Shown: positions 9,769 to 19,767, counted from the stretch's first letter. The stretch: DNA of 64,000 nucleotides from Halogeometricum sp. S3BR5-2 (GCF_031624635.1 NZ_JAMQOQ010000008.1:83998-147997), one strand, 5' to 3'. Made by a program: numbers and translations. The notes: generated by a model not told the origin, from the sequence alone.

Positions 9769-10653
9769 TTAGTGGCCTCCTTCCTCTTCCTCACCGTGGC
9801 CGCCTTCGCTAGCCTCGAAACTCTCCGGAACTGTCCCACCGTTGGCCTCCACCCACGTCCGGTAGTCCTCTGGCGAGACGACGAACACCTGTGAGACCAT
9901 CTGCGAATGGCCCTTTCCACAGAGTTCGGCACACGTGACCTGATATGTGTCGGCGGGGATTTCAGTTCCATTTACCGTGATGGTCCGTTCTCCCTCAACC
10001 CCTTCAACGGAGAACCACGCCGAGTTGATTTGTCCCGGCATGGCGTCTTTTTTCACGCCGAGTTCCTGAATTGCGAAGGAGTGAATCACGTCGGCTGATG
10101 TGATTCTGAATTTAATCACGGTGTCCGCAGGCAGGACGACGTGATTCCCCTGCGTGAACGGGACGCCAGCAACGTCGTACCGGAAGAACCACTGGCCTGC
10201 GGTGATGTCCATCTCGAGGACGCGGTCCGTTCCGGCCTGTGTGGTCGGGTCGGCGGCTTGGTCGGTCTGTGCGAGCGCGCCCGCCCCCATGAAGACGGTC
10301 ATCAGTACCAAGAAGGCGATGCCCAGACTCCACACGCTGAACGTGTAGCGACCACTGCCGGGACGGAGTTTCGCGGCAGTTTCACGGCGTGGAGCGGCGT
10401 ATCGATAGACGAACCAACCAGTCACAGCGACGAACCCCCCGCCACCAACCATCGCGATGACGGACATCGTCACACGGAAGTTGTGGATGATTCCGATGGG
10501 TTGACCGTTGGCGACCTCTTCGAGCGTAACGACCCCGAAGTCATAGAAGAACAGCCCGAGTCCGAACGCGATGACAAGCGCCCAGAATGCTCCCGAGAGC
10601 GTGCCGTATGAGCTGTCGTCCGGCACGGTAACGTCGTCGTCCGCGTCACTCAT
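9769..10653 (-). CDS. coxB: cytochrome c oxidase subunit II (CuA)
   Basis: A 294-residue membrane-anchored subunit with two N-terminal helices and an external cupredoxin domain. All CuA ligands are visible: H191, C241, E243, C245, H249 and M252 (CAELCGKGHSQM). It receives electrons from an external donor, probably a halocyanin in this organism. I use the ATG at 10653, which overlaps the end of coxA by 8 bp. The C-terminus is rich in Glu, Gly and His. Confidence 0.95.
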   Translation of the reverse strand: MSDADDDVTVPDDSSYGTLSGAFWALVIAFGLGLFFYDFGVVTLEEVANGQPIGIIHNFRVTMSVIAMVGGGGFVAVTGWFVYRYAAPRRETAAKLRPGSGRYTFSVWSLGIAFLVLMTVFMGAGALAQTDQAADPTTQAGTDRVLEMDITAGQWFFRYDVAGVPFTQGNHVVLPADTVIKFRITSADVIHSFAIQELGVKKDAMPGQINSAWFSVEGVEGERTITVNGTEIPADTYQVTCAELCGKGHSQMVSQVFVVSPEDYRTWVEANGGTVPESFEASEGGHGEEEEGGH

Positions 10654-12379
10654 CGTTATCACCTCCGAGATTGACGCCGACGCCACCATCCGACACGACC
10701 GTCCCAGAATCGTCGTCAAGGTCAACGTCAACGGCATCATCGGGAATGTCGTCGTAGACGTTCTCCGGCGTCGGCGCGTGGTGCGGGAAGCCGTCCCACT
10801 CGGGAGAGGGCATATTCTGTCCTGAGAGGACGTCTTCCCACGGGTTATCGACCTGTTCTCCATATCGAAGACTCCAGAGCATATTGACGAAGAACACAAG
10901 CTGTCCGGAGGCGACGAAGAACGCGGCTCCGGTGGTCAGTATATGCCAGAACTGGAGTTCCGGCATGTAGGTGTAGGTCGCGTAGCGCCGCATCATCCCG
11001 AGTTCGCCCAGCCGGGCCATCAGGAAGAACAATAGTGGAAGTCCTCCCAGCGTCGTGACTGCGTGGTACTTGCCGGCGAGGGAATTGTACATCCGCCCAG
11101 TGATGAGTGGATACCAGTAGTACACGCCCGCGAGGAGGCCCATAACGCCGACCATGAAGAGTGTGAAGTGGAAGTGCCCGACGACGAAGTACGTCGAATG
11201 GAGCTTCTGGTCCAACGCGGGCTGACCAAGCTGAAGGCCCTCCATCCCGGAGTAGACGAGTCCAACGAGAAGCCCGATAGAGAACAGCATCGGTGTCGTG
11301 AGATGAACCCGTCCCTTGTACATCGTTGCGAGAGCGCTGAAGAGATAGAGGCTGAACGTGAGGGCGATGACCATCGAGAACACCATGAAGGCGTACCGAG
11401 AGGCCCCAAGTCCGGTGGTGAACATGTGGTGAGCCCACACGCCCGCGGAGAACAGTGAGAGCGTCACAAAGCTGACGATGACCCACTTGTTCCCGAAGAT
11501 GGGGCGCTCGCTGAACCGGCCGATGATCTCCATTGCGATCCCCATACCGGGGATAACGAGGATGTACACCTCCGGGTGACCAAATGTCCACCATATCCAC
11601 TGGTAGAGTAAGGGTGCGCCCCCAGTTCGGGCGTTGTAGAACGTCATCTCAAGCGCCCGTTCGAGGAAGTTCAGGTTGAGTGCGGTGACGACCCACGGGA
11701 ACGTATAGAATCCGAGTGCGGGCGTGATGATACCGATCGCCCAGCAGGCCATCGGAATGTCGAACCACCCGAGATCCGGCCGTCGCTCGTTCACGACGGT
11801 GACGAAGAAGTTGATGCCGCCGGGGATCGAGCCGCCGCCCAGAAGCAGCGTGAGTCCGACAATCTCCGCGTCGATCCCCGACGAGTTGAGCATCGTCGTG
11901 AGTGGTGGGTATTGGAACCACCCACCGTTCGCTGGGAGCCCTGTGAGTCCGAGGGCGTTTGTGAACAGCGGGAGCCAGAGGAGCAGCCCACCCGCGGTGA
12001 TTGACCATGCACCGAGCGCGTTCCAGCGCGGATAGGCCATCTCCTCGGCTCCAACCCAGTGAGGGATGAGGTAATTCTGGAATGCCCCTGTCAGCGGCGG
12101 AATGACGAAGAAGACCATCGTCAATCCGTGGAGCGTGAGGAGGCTGTTGTACCCCGCGGAGTTGAGAATCGCGTTGGCAGGGGAGAGTGCCAGTTCCGTC
12201 CGAAACACCAGTGCTGCCAGCCCGCCAACCGCGAAGAAGAACAGCGCGTTCCAGAGGTAGATGATGCCGATGATTTCGTGATCGGTCGTATACAGCCAGT
12301 ACCGCCATCCAGACGGGCCGTGGTGGCCGTCGTGGTCGTCGTAGTCGCTCCCACCGTCGTCCGTAGCGTGTTCTGTCAT
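10646..12379 (-). CDS. coxA: cytochrome c oxidase subunit I
   Basis: A 577-residue heme-copper oxidase catalytic subunit. Seen ligands are H84 (low-spin heme), the CuB set H268 with the cross-linked Y272 (WTFGHPEVY), H317/H318 (AHHMF), and H402/H404 (GHFHF). The N-terminus is a haloarchaeal acidic His-rich extension. It overlaps the upstream halocyanin gene by one base (TGATG) and coxB by 8 bp, so subunits are probably co-translated. Confidence 0.96.
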   Translation of the reverse strand: MTEHATDDGGSDYDDHDGHHGPSGWRYWLYTTDHEIIGIIYLWNALFFFAVGGLAALVFRTELALSPANAILNSAGYNSLLTLHGLTMVFFVIPPLTGAFQNYLIPHWVGAEEMAYPRWNALGAWSITAGGLLLWLPLFTNALGLTGLPANGGWFQYPPLTTMLNSSGIDAEIVGLTLLLGGGSIPGGINFFVTVVNERRPDLGWFDIPMACWAIGIITPALGFYTFPWVVTALNLNFLERALEMTFYNARTGGAPLLYQWIWWTFGHPEVYILVIPGMGIAMEIIGRFSERPIFGNKWVIVSFVTLSLFSAGVWAHHMFTTGLGASRYAFMVFSMVIALTFSLYLFSALATMYKGRVHLTTPMLFSIGLLVGLVYSGMEGLQLGQPALDQKLHSTYFVVGHFHFTLFMVGVMGLLAGVYYWYPLITGRMYNSLAGKYHAVTTLGGLPLLFFLMARLGELGMMRRYATYTYMPELQFWHILTTGAAFFVASGQLVFFVNMLWSLRYGEQVDNPWEDVLSGQNMPSPEWDGFPHHAPTPENVYDDIPDDAVDVDLDDDSGTVVSDGGVGVNLGGDNDE

Positions 12380-13146
12380 CAGTGTCCACCTCCGCCTTCG
12401 CCGCCCTCCTCACCGTGACGTACCATGGTTCGGAGATCGCCCTCGATTTTCTCCTTGATTACGGGCCCGTTGACTGGGTCTGCCTCAACGATGGGCGAGA
12501 GGTCAGCGGTCATGCCGGGTGACCAGCCCTCGCCTTGGTTCTCTTCCCAGAGTTCCCCGACCACAACGGCGCCGGCCATCCCACTAACCCCGTAGTGGGG
12601 CTGACAGAGATAGAAGTAGACCCCCTTCTCCTCGAACGTGTGGGTATATGGTCCATATCGTATGAGTTCGGTCTCGCCCACCGCGTCGAACTCGCTGTCG
12701 TGACTGCCTGGAAGCAACCCGGAGTCGAACGAGGCTCCGTTTTCAGGAATCAACCGCGGATAGCCTGCCATAAGGTCAGGCGTGATGGCTGTCGCAGAGT
12801 GTGTCCGTCGTTCAGAGATGCCTTTGGCGGTGTGCGCCCAACGAACCGTTGTTCCGGGCTCCACCCACACCACGTGCGGCATGAAGTGATAGTTGTTCGT
12901 GTCGTCATCGTAGGCGATCATCGCAACATCCACGAACCCCTCGTCGTTCGGCTCAGCCGGATACTCATCCATCGCCGGTGATCCCACCATCGCCTCGAAC
13001 CCCATCTGCATCATCGGCTGCATGTTCGCACCGATGGAACCCTCGGTCATCTGCGATTGGAGACAACCAGCGAATGACATCATTCCTATCGCTCCGGCAG
13101 TGCCAGCACGTCGCAAGAAACGACGACGATCTATCTCGTTAGCCAC
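12379..13146 (-). CDS. halocyanin-like blue copper lipoprotein, oxidase operon
   Basis: A 255-residue exported cupredoxin, probable electron donor to the adjacent oxidase. A twin-arginine motif (DRRRFLRRAG) and lipobox C28 are at the N-terminus. Copper ligands are H116 and C181-x2-H184-x5-M190. A Met-rich stretch (about residues 42-60) precedes the domain. I prefer the GTG at 13146: it puts the Tat motif at its usual place and lies about 58 bp from an AT-rich TATA-like run at 13199-13210. An ATG at 13185 would add 13 residues but would lie too close to that box. Confidence 0.88.
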   Translation of the reverse strand: MANEIDRRRFLRRAGTAGAIGMMSFAGCLQSQMTEGSIGANMQPMMQMGFEAMVGSPAMDEYPAEPNDEGFVDVAMIAYDDDTNNYHFMPHVVWVEPGTTVRWAHTAKGISERRTHSATAITPDLMAGYPRLIPENGASFDSGLLPGSHDSEFDAVGETELIRYGPYTHTFEEKGVYFYLCQPHYGVSGMAGAVVVGELWEENQGEGWSPGMTADLSPIVEADPVNGPVIKEKIEGDLRTMVRHGEEGGEGGGGH

Positions 13147-13198
13147 GCCAATCACCCATGAGTCGTACTGACATGGGCAGCCCATTCTCGTGTGGGGT

Positions 13199-13210
13199 AA
13201 TATAATATAA
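13199..13210 (-). promoter_or_regulatory. TATA-like box of the oxidase operon
   Basis: On the minus strand this run reads TTATATTATATT and is the only strongly AT-rich element upstream of the halocyanin-coxABC-ctaB run. Transcription would begin near 13178, giving a leader of about 30 bases before the GTG at 13146. Confidence 0.5.
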
Positions 13211-13281
13211 TGACCTTTCAGATGATACTACTGGCCGATACGGTCACACATTAATTCATGTGGGGCGCCTCTATCTGTCGA

Positions 13282-13872
13282 TTACAACTCTTGACCCGAC
13301 GTATCAGATATATTTTCTTTCTTCTGGAAGATGGGTTCGTATGCCCCTCCGTGTAGATACCGTTCCGCCTGTGACGTGAGCTTGTATCGTCCGCGATCAA
13401 CCCTTGAGACGAAGCCGTGTTTCTCTAACGTCCGAAGACGCCGGTTGACCTCATCTCGGCTCCGGTGAATATTCCGTGAGATAATCGACGGGGAGAGTAC
13501 GAGCTGTGTCGAGTGGAATACCTGGAGAATTTCGTCGTCCATCGGCGTCATCCACTCTTCGGACTTCCGAACCGATTGTGGATTACGAAAGAGAAGGGAA
13601 TCCCACTGATTGGTTCGTAAATCGTTGTGGAGAGGGCTGTACAACCCCCAAATGATCAGCAGTCCGGCGAAGATATGGATCAGATGCGTTAGATGCGGTG
13701 CGACGGCGTTCACGATAGGTGAAACCGCTACGTAGAGAAGAAGTCCCGCAAGCATCACGACGACGAACCGCTGGTGTTGGTGGACGAAATGCTGTTCGGA
13801 GAGGAGATACAACAAGCCAGCTCCCGCGGCGACACCAGTGACGATGTTGTAGAGACCGAGTATATCAATCAC
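13282..13872 (-). CDS. membrane-bound winged-helix protein
   Basis: A 196-residue protein with three N-terminal transmembrane helices (about residues 8-82) and a C-terminal winged helix (about 108-170, with the recognition-helix-like SRDEVNRRLRTLEKHGFVSRV). This layout is seen in haloarchaeal membrane-anchored regulators. It overlaps the upstream gene (13869-14177) by 4 bp. Its convergent position beside the oxidase operon may be coincidental. Confidence 0.75.
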   Translation of the reverse strand: MIDILGLYNIVTGVAAGAGLLYLLSEQHFVHQHQRFVVVMLAGLLLYVAVSPIVNAVAPHLTHLIHIFAGLLIIWGLYSPLHNDLRTNQWDSLLFRNPQSVRKSEEWMTPMDDEILQVFHSTQLVLSPSIISRNIHRSRDEVNRRLRTLEKHGFVSRVDRGRYKLTSQAERYLHGGAYEPIFQKKENISDTSGQEL

Positions 13873-14177
13873 GTTCGAGATCCCCCCGTTGTCGCTTGGA
13901 GGCGGTTTCGATGACGAATCACTAACCCGACGAAGATCACGACGACGGTGTTCAGGAGCGCTTGGTACAACCGAGACTCAGCGAGTCGTGGCTCCACACT
14001 CAGCAAGAAGACGTGATGGAGGGAGAATATCGAAAATACGACTACGAGGACGATAATTGCCGTTCCAAACGTGGATTCGCGAAAGACGTCCCAAGTGAGG
14101 ATAGCCATTGTTCCGGCAACCGACCCGACGATGAGAGCGAACAGAGCCGTCGTGACGTAACCGAACTCCCCGAACAT
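13869..14177 (-). CDS. small three-helix membrane protein
   Basis: A 102-residue protein with three predicted transmembrane helices and a basic tail. It overlaps the start of the membrane-bound winged-helix gene by 4 bp, which suggests that the two form a functional pair, for example sensor and regulator. I do not recognise a named family. Confidence 0.7.
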   Translation of the reverse strand: MFGEFGYVTTALFALIVGSVAGTMAILTWDVFRESTFGTAIIVLVVVFSIFSLHHVFLLSVEPRLAESRLYQALLNTVVVIFVGLVIRHRNRLQATTGGSRT

Positions 14178-14228
14178 ACCTCGTTCTCTCCGGAGAAACT
14201 ATATGTATGTTTGGGAGTATCTAACACT

Positions 14229-14807
14229 ATGGAGTCGCCGATGCGCTCAAACGCCGTACCGGAGGGCGTTATTTCTAGGATATTCTGGCGTTCGGCCTGG
14301 CACCCGCTGGCAACGATCGGCGGTATCTGGGTGTTCGGTTTCGCGCTGGGGAACGCGTTCATGATCCCCGGCTCGTTCGTTCTCGGGCGAGACGGTCTCG
14401 GTACTGCGGCACTATTTTCGGTCGGAGGGGTGCTAATGGGGTTGCTCACGTGGGGAGCGTCGGTCGGATACGTCAACCACGTCACGGAAGGGATTGAGTC
14501 GCGGTTCGAGCAGGCCTGTCGGGAGGCCTTCGACCTTGACGATGGCGAACCGACCCACGTGACCAGTGTCGAATCGCGGACTGGTCTTGCACCGGCGGAC
14601 ACCTACCGGTTTACTAGCATCCGATCCAACGGAGAGACTATGGAACTGTTCAGGGCGGAGTTCGACACGGAAGTATACTCGATGAGTACGTATCCATCGG
14701 TCTATATTCCGTGCGACCGATTCGATGACATCGAGAACGAAATCGAGACGCTTTCGCTCAAGATCGACAATATGCTCTGGACCGTTCCACGCTCACGCAC
14801 AGCGTGA
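14229..14807 (+). CDS. hypothetical membrane-anchored protein
   Basis: A 192-residue protein with two transmembrane helices (about residues 26-48 and 60-80) and a soluble alpha/beta C-terminal domain (about 85-185). I start at the ATG at 14229, because upstream codons in the open frame overlap the divergent gene's coding region. No family recognised. Confidence 0.65.
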   Translation: MESPMRSNAVPEGVISRIFWRSAWHPLATIGGIWVFGFALGNAFMIPGSFVLGRDGLGTAALFSVGGVLMGLLTWGASVGYVNHVTEGIESRFEQACREAFDLDDGEPTHVTSVESRTGLAPADTYRFTSIRSNGETMELFRAEFDTEVYSMSTYPSVYIPCDRFDDIENEIETLSLKIDNMLWTVPRSRTA

Positions 14808-14846
14808 CGACGGATGGAAGCATACGACACGGATAAGAACGCCGGC

Positions 14847-15359
14847 TCATTCGGTGAATGTGTCCGGTTTGCCAGCTCCGAACCAGAGCGCAACTGCGAG
14901 CAATGTGACAATAGTCTGGCCGACGACGTACGGGGTGGGTCTAACCAGCGCGAGCAGGTCTCCAATCGTCTCGACGTGGTGATAGTCAGTCACGACCGGC
15001 CAGAACAGAAACAGTAGAGTCTCCTCGGGGACGAACAGGTAATCAATGAGGTCCGCAGCGAGGTGTGATCCATATCCGAGCGCGTACGCCGCGCCGACCT
15101 CCCACTGGTCTCTGTGTTTCGTGACGTAGAGGACGATCAGGACGACGAGTGCCGCAGTAAACACCGAGTGTGCGACCGACCGACTCGGGAGCGATGGAAG
15201 TACAAACGCGAGTGGTTTGTCGACGATATCCGGGAGCAACGCACCCCCGAACAGGGCAATGATCGGGGCATCGTCACTTCGGTCAGTAGAACCACCAGAA
15301 ATGCCTCGGTAAACGAGATACGCGACTGCAGCGTGGACCCAAAAGAGCACACTCAACAA
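14847..15359 (-). CDS. YdjM/DUF457-like membrane-bound metal-dependent hydrolase
   Basis: A 170-residue membrane protein with four to five helices. The GALLPDIVDK, AHS and GYGSHLAADLID segments reproduce the conserved Asp/His positions of the YdjM (DUF457) inner-membrane hydrolase-like family. The substrate is unknown. Confidence 0.8.
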   Translation of the reverse strand: MLSVLFWVHAAVAYLVYRGISGGSTDRSDDAPIIALFGGALLPDIVDKPLAFVLPSLPSRSVAHSVFTAALVVLIVLYVTKHRDQWEVGAAYALGYGSHLAADLIDYLFVPEETLLFLFWPVVTDYHHVETIGDLLALVRPTPYVVGQTIVTLLAVALWFGAGKPDTFTE

Positions 15360-15406
15360 TACTGCCCAAGCTATTTAATCGTTCAAGGACTGCGACACCG
15401 TCAGCG

Positions 15407-16705
15407 TCATATGCCATCGATTTCGGAGCGAATAGTCTCTCGCTCGAAGTAGAGGATTTCCAGTCCTAGGAGGACGACCGTCACAACAAGAACCACACTA
15501 AAAACGGCGGGTTCCATCACGGCAAGGTGATACGCTAACGAAGGGAAGAACAGTACTGCACCAACCCCGCCGACGACGGGGAGGATACCTGTGCGAAGGC
15601 CCTCTCGATGCCGGAACGCGAGGAAACACATCAACCCAAAGACGGTGATGAACGCAAGCGACGCGAACGACGTGATTCCTTGAAGACTACCGTAGGCGGT
15701 GAACGCGGCTGTTATCAAGCCCAAGACGAGAAGTGTTCGCGTAGGAGCACCGTCGGCATCGGTGTCTCCGATCCGATCGGGAAGTAAGTCGTCTTCAAGC
15801 ATTCCCGTCGCAAAGTGGGCCGCCGAGAACAGCGTGGCGTTGATCGCGCTCCCAGTCGAGAACAGCGCCGCCACGGAAATGAGGATGAACCCCATTTGCC
15901 CCATGAACGGTTCGGCCGCGATGGCGAGTGACACCTCGGGGTTCGCGGCGATCGTTTCGGGCTGAAGCAGACCCGTCGTGACGACTGCCACGAGGACGTA
16001 CAGCCCGAGGGACGCGGGGATTGAAAGATAGATTGCCTGCGGGATGGTCGTCCGAGCGTTTCGAAGACTCCCCTCGTCGTAAAAGAGTAGCTGCCAGCCC
16101 TGAAAGGCGACGAACGAGAGGGCAGCGGACATGAGTAACCCGCCCGTCGCGACGGAGGAGAACCCGGTCGTCAGCTGTTCTGTCCGCGCTCCAAAATAGA
16201 ACCCCCACACACCAAAAATGAGGAGAATCCCGGCCTTTGCCGCGACGAGGAGCACCTCGGTCACGCCACTCGCTCGGGCACCAAGGACGTTCAGCAGTAC
16301 AAACCCCAGGACGCTGAGAACCGACACAACGGGACGGAGTGGAATCCCGAGTACGGTTTCGACGCCGAGGAGTTTCGTCGCGAAACTACCGAATGCGAAC
16401 GCGTACATACCCATCGACCCGATATAGCCGAACAGAAGCGTCCAACCGACCATCCCAGCGACCGTCGTCGACTCACCGAACTCCTGTAAAAAACTGACCG
16501 AACCGCCGGATACATCGCCAAGCCGCTGGAGACGAACGTACGAGTAGCCAGCGCAGAACGCGACGACACCGCCGCCGGTAAACGCGAGCCACGCAGCAGG
16601 CCCCGACATTTCTGCAACCACGCCAAGTACGGCGAAGATTCCACCACCAATCATACCACCGAGCGCAATCGAGACTGTACCGAGAAGGCCCAACTTCTCG
16701 CTCAT
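15407..16705 (-). CDS. APC-family amino acid permease
   Basis: A 432-residue, about twelve-helix transporter. The first helix has the unwound glycine motif GGMIGGGIFAVLG typical of the amino acid-polyamine-organocation superfamily. It probably imports an amino acid or amine; the substrate cannot be read from sequence. It appears monocistronic. Confidence 0.9.
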   Translation of the reverse strand: MSEKLGLLGTVSIALGGMIGGGIFAVLGVVAEMSGPAAWLAFTGGGVVAFCAGYSYVRLQRLGDVSGGSVSFLQEFGESTTVAGMVGWTLLFGYIGSMGMYAFAFGSFATKLLGVETVLGIPLRPVVSVLSVLGFVLLNVLGARASGVTEVLLVAAKAGILLIFGVWGFYFGARTEQLTTGFSSVATGGLLMSAALSFVAFQGWQLLFYDEGSLRNARTTIPQAIYLSIPASLGLYVLVAVVTTGLLQPETIAANPEVSLAIAAEPFMGQMGFILISVAALFSTGSAINATLFSAAHFATGMLEDDLLPDRIGDTDADGAPTRTLLVLGLITAAFTAYGSLQGITSFASLAFITVFGLMCFLAFRHREGLRTGILPVVGGVGAVLFFPSLAYHLAVMEPAVFSVVLVVTVVLLGLEILYFERETIRSEIDGI

Positions 16706-16796
16706 CGTCTCTCCTTTGGGGTGCCATCTTTAGACTTCTTGTCGTTACGAATCCAAACCACCACAGTCTGGGAGTAGAAATCGTTTGCTTTGATGC

Positions 16797-17096
16797 TCAG
16801 GTTCCGAAGAGCGAGTAGAACCACGTTTCAGTGTCCGGATGGAGACCGTTATGGACTGCCCGGATCGCCGCAGCGACTGACACTGCGAAGACAGCGTGAA
16901 GAAGATGCGTCGGAACCCAGCCGACCACTACTGTACTTGCCCCGAGGACGGCAGCGCAGAGCGCCCCAACGCCGATTCTGAAAAAGAACGGCCGCTGAAT
17001 CACCAGCACGGTGTCCCCGTAGAGCAGGATGTAACAAAGGAACGCAAGCCCACCAGCGACGACTGCCGAGAGTAACGAAAAGAGGAGCGCAGTCAT
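16797..17096 (-). CDS. small membrane protein, hypothetical
   Basis: A 99-residue protein with three hydrophobic helices. It overlaps the end of the upstream gene (17093-17392) by 4 bases, so the two small membrane proteins are co-translated. No known family. Confidence 0.65.
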   Translation of the reverse strand: MTALLFSLLSAVVAGGLAFLCYILLYGDTVLVIQRPFFFRIGVGALCAAVLGASTVVVGWVPTHLLHAVFAVSVAAAIRAVHNGLHPDTETWFYSLFGT

Positions 17097-17392
17097 CGGG
17101 ATTTTCCCCCAGAATACCCAAGTCGCGGGTGAATGTACCCGAGTGCGCCGAGTACGACTACGACACTGAGGAGAGCTCCGGTTTCCACTGCAGCGAGCAG
17201 GCTATGCGGAAGCGGCGTGAGCATCCCGAGATGGGCGATCCCGAACAGCAGCCCAACGAGCGGTACTCCAACGAGAAGGAGACCATATATTCCCTCGTAC
17301 TGGTGCCAGATAGCGGGCGTTTTACTCACCGTGTACGCGGTGCTCGCGAGAATGGTACCCGTTACGAGAAGTTCGCTGAGGGACGTGAGCAT
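17093..17392 (-). CDS. small membrane protein, hypothetical
   Basis: A 99-residue protein with three hydrophobic helices, starting at MLTSLSELL (ATG at 17392). A longer open frame starts at 17419, but the extra nine residues are not membrane-like. It is the first gene of a two-gene unit with 16797-17096. Function unknown. Confidence 0.65.
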   Translation of the reverse strand: MLTSLSELLVTGTILASTAYTVSKTPAIWHQYEGIYGLLLVGVPLVGLLFGIAHLGMLTPLPHSLLAAVETGALLSVVVVLGALGYIHPRLGYSGGKSR

Positions 17393-17573
17393 ACGGCTAC
17401 CCTCTCCAGCCAGCCACAAGTCAATTACTCCTCACCTGAGGTGTCCCATTCCTGGATTCCAAATTCTGCTAGGGTTGTGACGCCGGTCTCCAAAAAATAA
17501 TACACGATATATCCCACAGATGTAGCCACAATCGCATTAGGGGAGGAGACCCTAGATGTAGGCCACCAAGACA

Positions 17574-18908
17574 ATGGACAGATCAGATTACGTGATCCTC
17601 TCGGTTATCGGCGTAGTCACCGTCCTCATAGGTGTCGTAACGACTAACCAACCACTCGGGCGATTCTTCGTGGAGAGCACCCGCCAAGCTGCGACGACGA
17701 CCGCCGCGATGGCCTGGATTACCTGGTGGGCACTCGTGATCGGCTTCGCCATCGCCGGCGGCGTCGAGGCGTGGGTCTCGACCCAACAAATTTCGGAGCT
17801 ACTCGAAGGCCACGGCCCACGAGAGATTGGACTCGCCACGTTCTTCGGGTTCGTCTCCTCGTCGTGCTCGTACTCGGCCATCGCCACCGCGAAAAACCTC
17901 TACAAGAAGGGCGCGTCCGCGGCAGCGGCACTGGCCGCGTTCCAGTTCGCCTCGACGAATCTCGTCATCGAGATCGGGATCGTCATCTGGCTGCTGCTCG
18001 GCTGGGAGTTCCTGCTCGCCGACGTGATCGGTGGCCTGCTCCTCATCGGCCTGATGTCGGTCGGCTTCGTCTACCTCGTACCCGACGAGATTCTCGACGA
18101 AGCACGCAAGAACGTCACCGATGAGGAGGGTATTACCGTACAGGATCCCGTCTGTGGGATGGAGGTCGACCCCGAGGAGACCGACCACTCCATCGAGCAT
18201 GATGGGCAGACGTACTACTTCTGTTCGCAATCCTGCAAGGACAGCTTCGACCCGAAGGAAGCGAATACCTCGATTCGGGAGAAAGCGACGTCCTGGTCGG
18301 GGTGGAAGGGGCTCGCTGACAAACAGTGGAAGGAGTGGGCGATGCTCTGGGATGAAATCGCTATCGGCTTCATCTTCGCTGGGCTCATCGCGGGCTTCAT
18401 CCCCGAGTCCGTCTGGACGAGCGTCTTCTCCGGCGCCGTGTTCGGCTTGCCGGTGTACGTCCTCTGGACGGCCGCGCTCGGTGCGATCATCGGCGTCGTC
18501 ACCTTCGTTTGCTCGGTCGGCAACGTCCCGTTCGGGACCGTCCTCTGGACCCGCGGACTTCCCTTCGGGTCGGTTCTCTCGTACATCTTCGCGGATCTCA
18601 TCGTCCCACCCATCATGAAGGCCTACGACGAGTACTACGGGACGACGTTCGCGGCGGTACTCAGTCTGATGATCTTCATCAGCGCCGTTATCGTCGGGTT
18701 CGTGGTTCACTTCCTGTTCCTAGGGTTGGGACTCATCCCGTCGCGGGCCTCTGCCCAAATCGCCGAGGTATCCATCGAGCTCAACTACAAGCTGGTGTTG
18801 AACGTCCTCGCGACTGCGTTCTTTGCGTTCCTCTACTGGCTCCATAGCCAAGATTCGGTCGCCGGCGGGGAACGCGGTGGCGAAGAGTACGCGGCTACGA
18901 CGGACTGA
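17574..18908 (+). CDS. predicted metal permease (ArsP/DUF318 type) with internal YHS/TRASH domain
   Basis: A 444-residue permease. Residues 1-180 and 255-430 are two membrane halves with the paired sequences SSSCSYSAIATAKNLYKKG and CSVGNVPFGTVLW typical of the DUF318/ArsP superfamily. Between them (about 190-222) is a YHS-type metal finger, DPVCGMEVD ... YYFCSQSC. A cytosolic metal finger within a permease suggests metal-responsive export, but the substrate is not proven. A paralogue lies at 29266-30669. Confidence 0.85.
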   Translation: MDRSDYVILSVIGVVTVLIGVVTTNQPLGRFFVESTRQAATTTAAMAWITWWALVIGFAIAGGVEAWVSTQQISELLEGHGPREIGLATFFGFVSSSCSYSAIATAKNLYKKGASAAAALAAFQFASTNLVIEIGIVIWLLLGWEFLLADVIGGLLLIGLMSVGFVYLVPDEILDEARKNVTDEEGITVQDPVCGMEVDPEETDHSIEHDGQTYYFCSQSCKDSFDPKEANTSIREKATSWSGWKGLADKQWKEWAMLWDEIAIGFIFAGLIAGFIPESVWTSVFSGAVFGLPVYVLWTAALGAIIGVVTFVCSVGNVPFGTVLWTRGLPFGSVLSYIFADLIVPPIMKAYDEYYGTTFAAVLSLMIFISAVIVGFVVHFLFLGLGLIPSRASAQIAEVSIELNYKLVLNVLATAFFAFLYWLHSQDSVAGGERGGEEYAATTD

Positions 18909-19080
18909 CGGGCCGTCCACCTGCTCACGTACTTTACAATAACGATTTCGTCGATCGATAATTCGACGACTCGGTCAAGGAACATCTACGATTTCGGGCT
19001 ATTGGTCCCTGACCTCCCGTCCACCTCGCGAACACAGTTTCGATACGAACACCATTCATTCCAGATCGCCCTCACCGAAG
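18909..19080. other. intergenic spacer between convergent genes
   Basis: This stretch lies between the convergent permease and ICMT genes. I see no open frame, RNA gene or repeat in it. Confidence 0.5.
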
Positions 19081-19761
19081 TCACGGGTCTTTGAAATCGT
19101 CACTGCTACTACGAGATTCAGCAACGAGATCGCGCCACTGCTCCCATCGAGGGATAAACATCGGTACCTTACGCTGATAAGTGCGGTAGTCATCACCGAA
19201 TGTATCGACCATATCATGCTCTTCCCTCCGTGCAAGCCACGTAAAAATCACAACGACGAGCGGAAATAGAGCGACAGAGAAGATCGTCGGCCAGTGAATG
19301 ATGCCCTCGCCGAACAGGGCGATGAACAGGCCGGTGTATTGTGGGTGACGGACGTACCTGTAAAGCCCGTCTGTGACCAGTCGGTCGTCCTGCCGGGCAC
19401 GATAGACTTGTCGCCATCCCTGAGCAAACAGGCCGATGCCGACAAACGCCACAGCGTAGCCGAGGAGCATTGATACGAACATACCCGTCTCGCCAAACCC
19501 GATCAGTGTGGACCAGAGATTGGTACTGACGTACTCGCGATCCAGACCGAAAAACCGGACCAGCAGATAGATCGTCAGTGGAAACCCATACATCTCCGCA
19601 TATAATGCAATGATGAACGCCTGTACCACTCCTGCGCCGACCCACTCCCGCCAGCTATCAGGAGCGAAGTACCGATAGAAGAACCAAGAAACTACGACAA
19701 TGAAGATAATCGCGAGGCCCCAAGCACCGGGATTCGTAATAGTGGGATCTATTGATGACAC
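19081..19761 (-). CDS. isoprenylcysteine carboxylmethyltransferase (ICMT)-like membrane protein
   Basis: A 226-residue membrane protein with five to six helices. The C-terminal half contains LVTDGLYRYVRHPQYTG and an REE ... FGDDYRTYQRKVP segment, the SAM-binding signature of the ICMT/phospholipid methyltransferase superfamily. The methyl acceptor in archaea is unknown. It lies 6 bp downstream of a DoxX gene and is probably in the same transcript. Confidence 0.85.
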   Translation of the reverse strand: MSSIDPTITNPGAWGLAIIFIVVVSWFFYRYFAPDSWREWVGAGVVQAFIIALYAEMYGFPLTIYLLVRFFGLDREYVSTNLWSTLIGFGETGMFVSMLLGYAVAFVGIGLFAQGWRQVYRARQDDRLVTDGLYRYVRHPQYTGLFIALFGEGIIHWPTIFSVALFPLVVVIFTWLARREEHDMVDTFGDDYRTYQRKVPMFIPRWEQWRDLVAESRSSSDDFKDP

Positions 19762-19767
19762 GCTTAC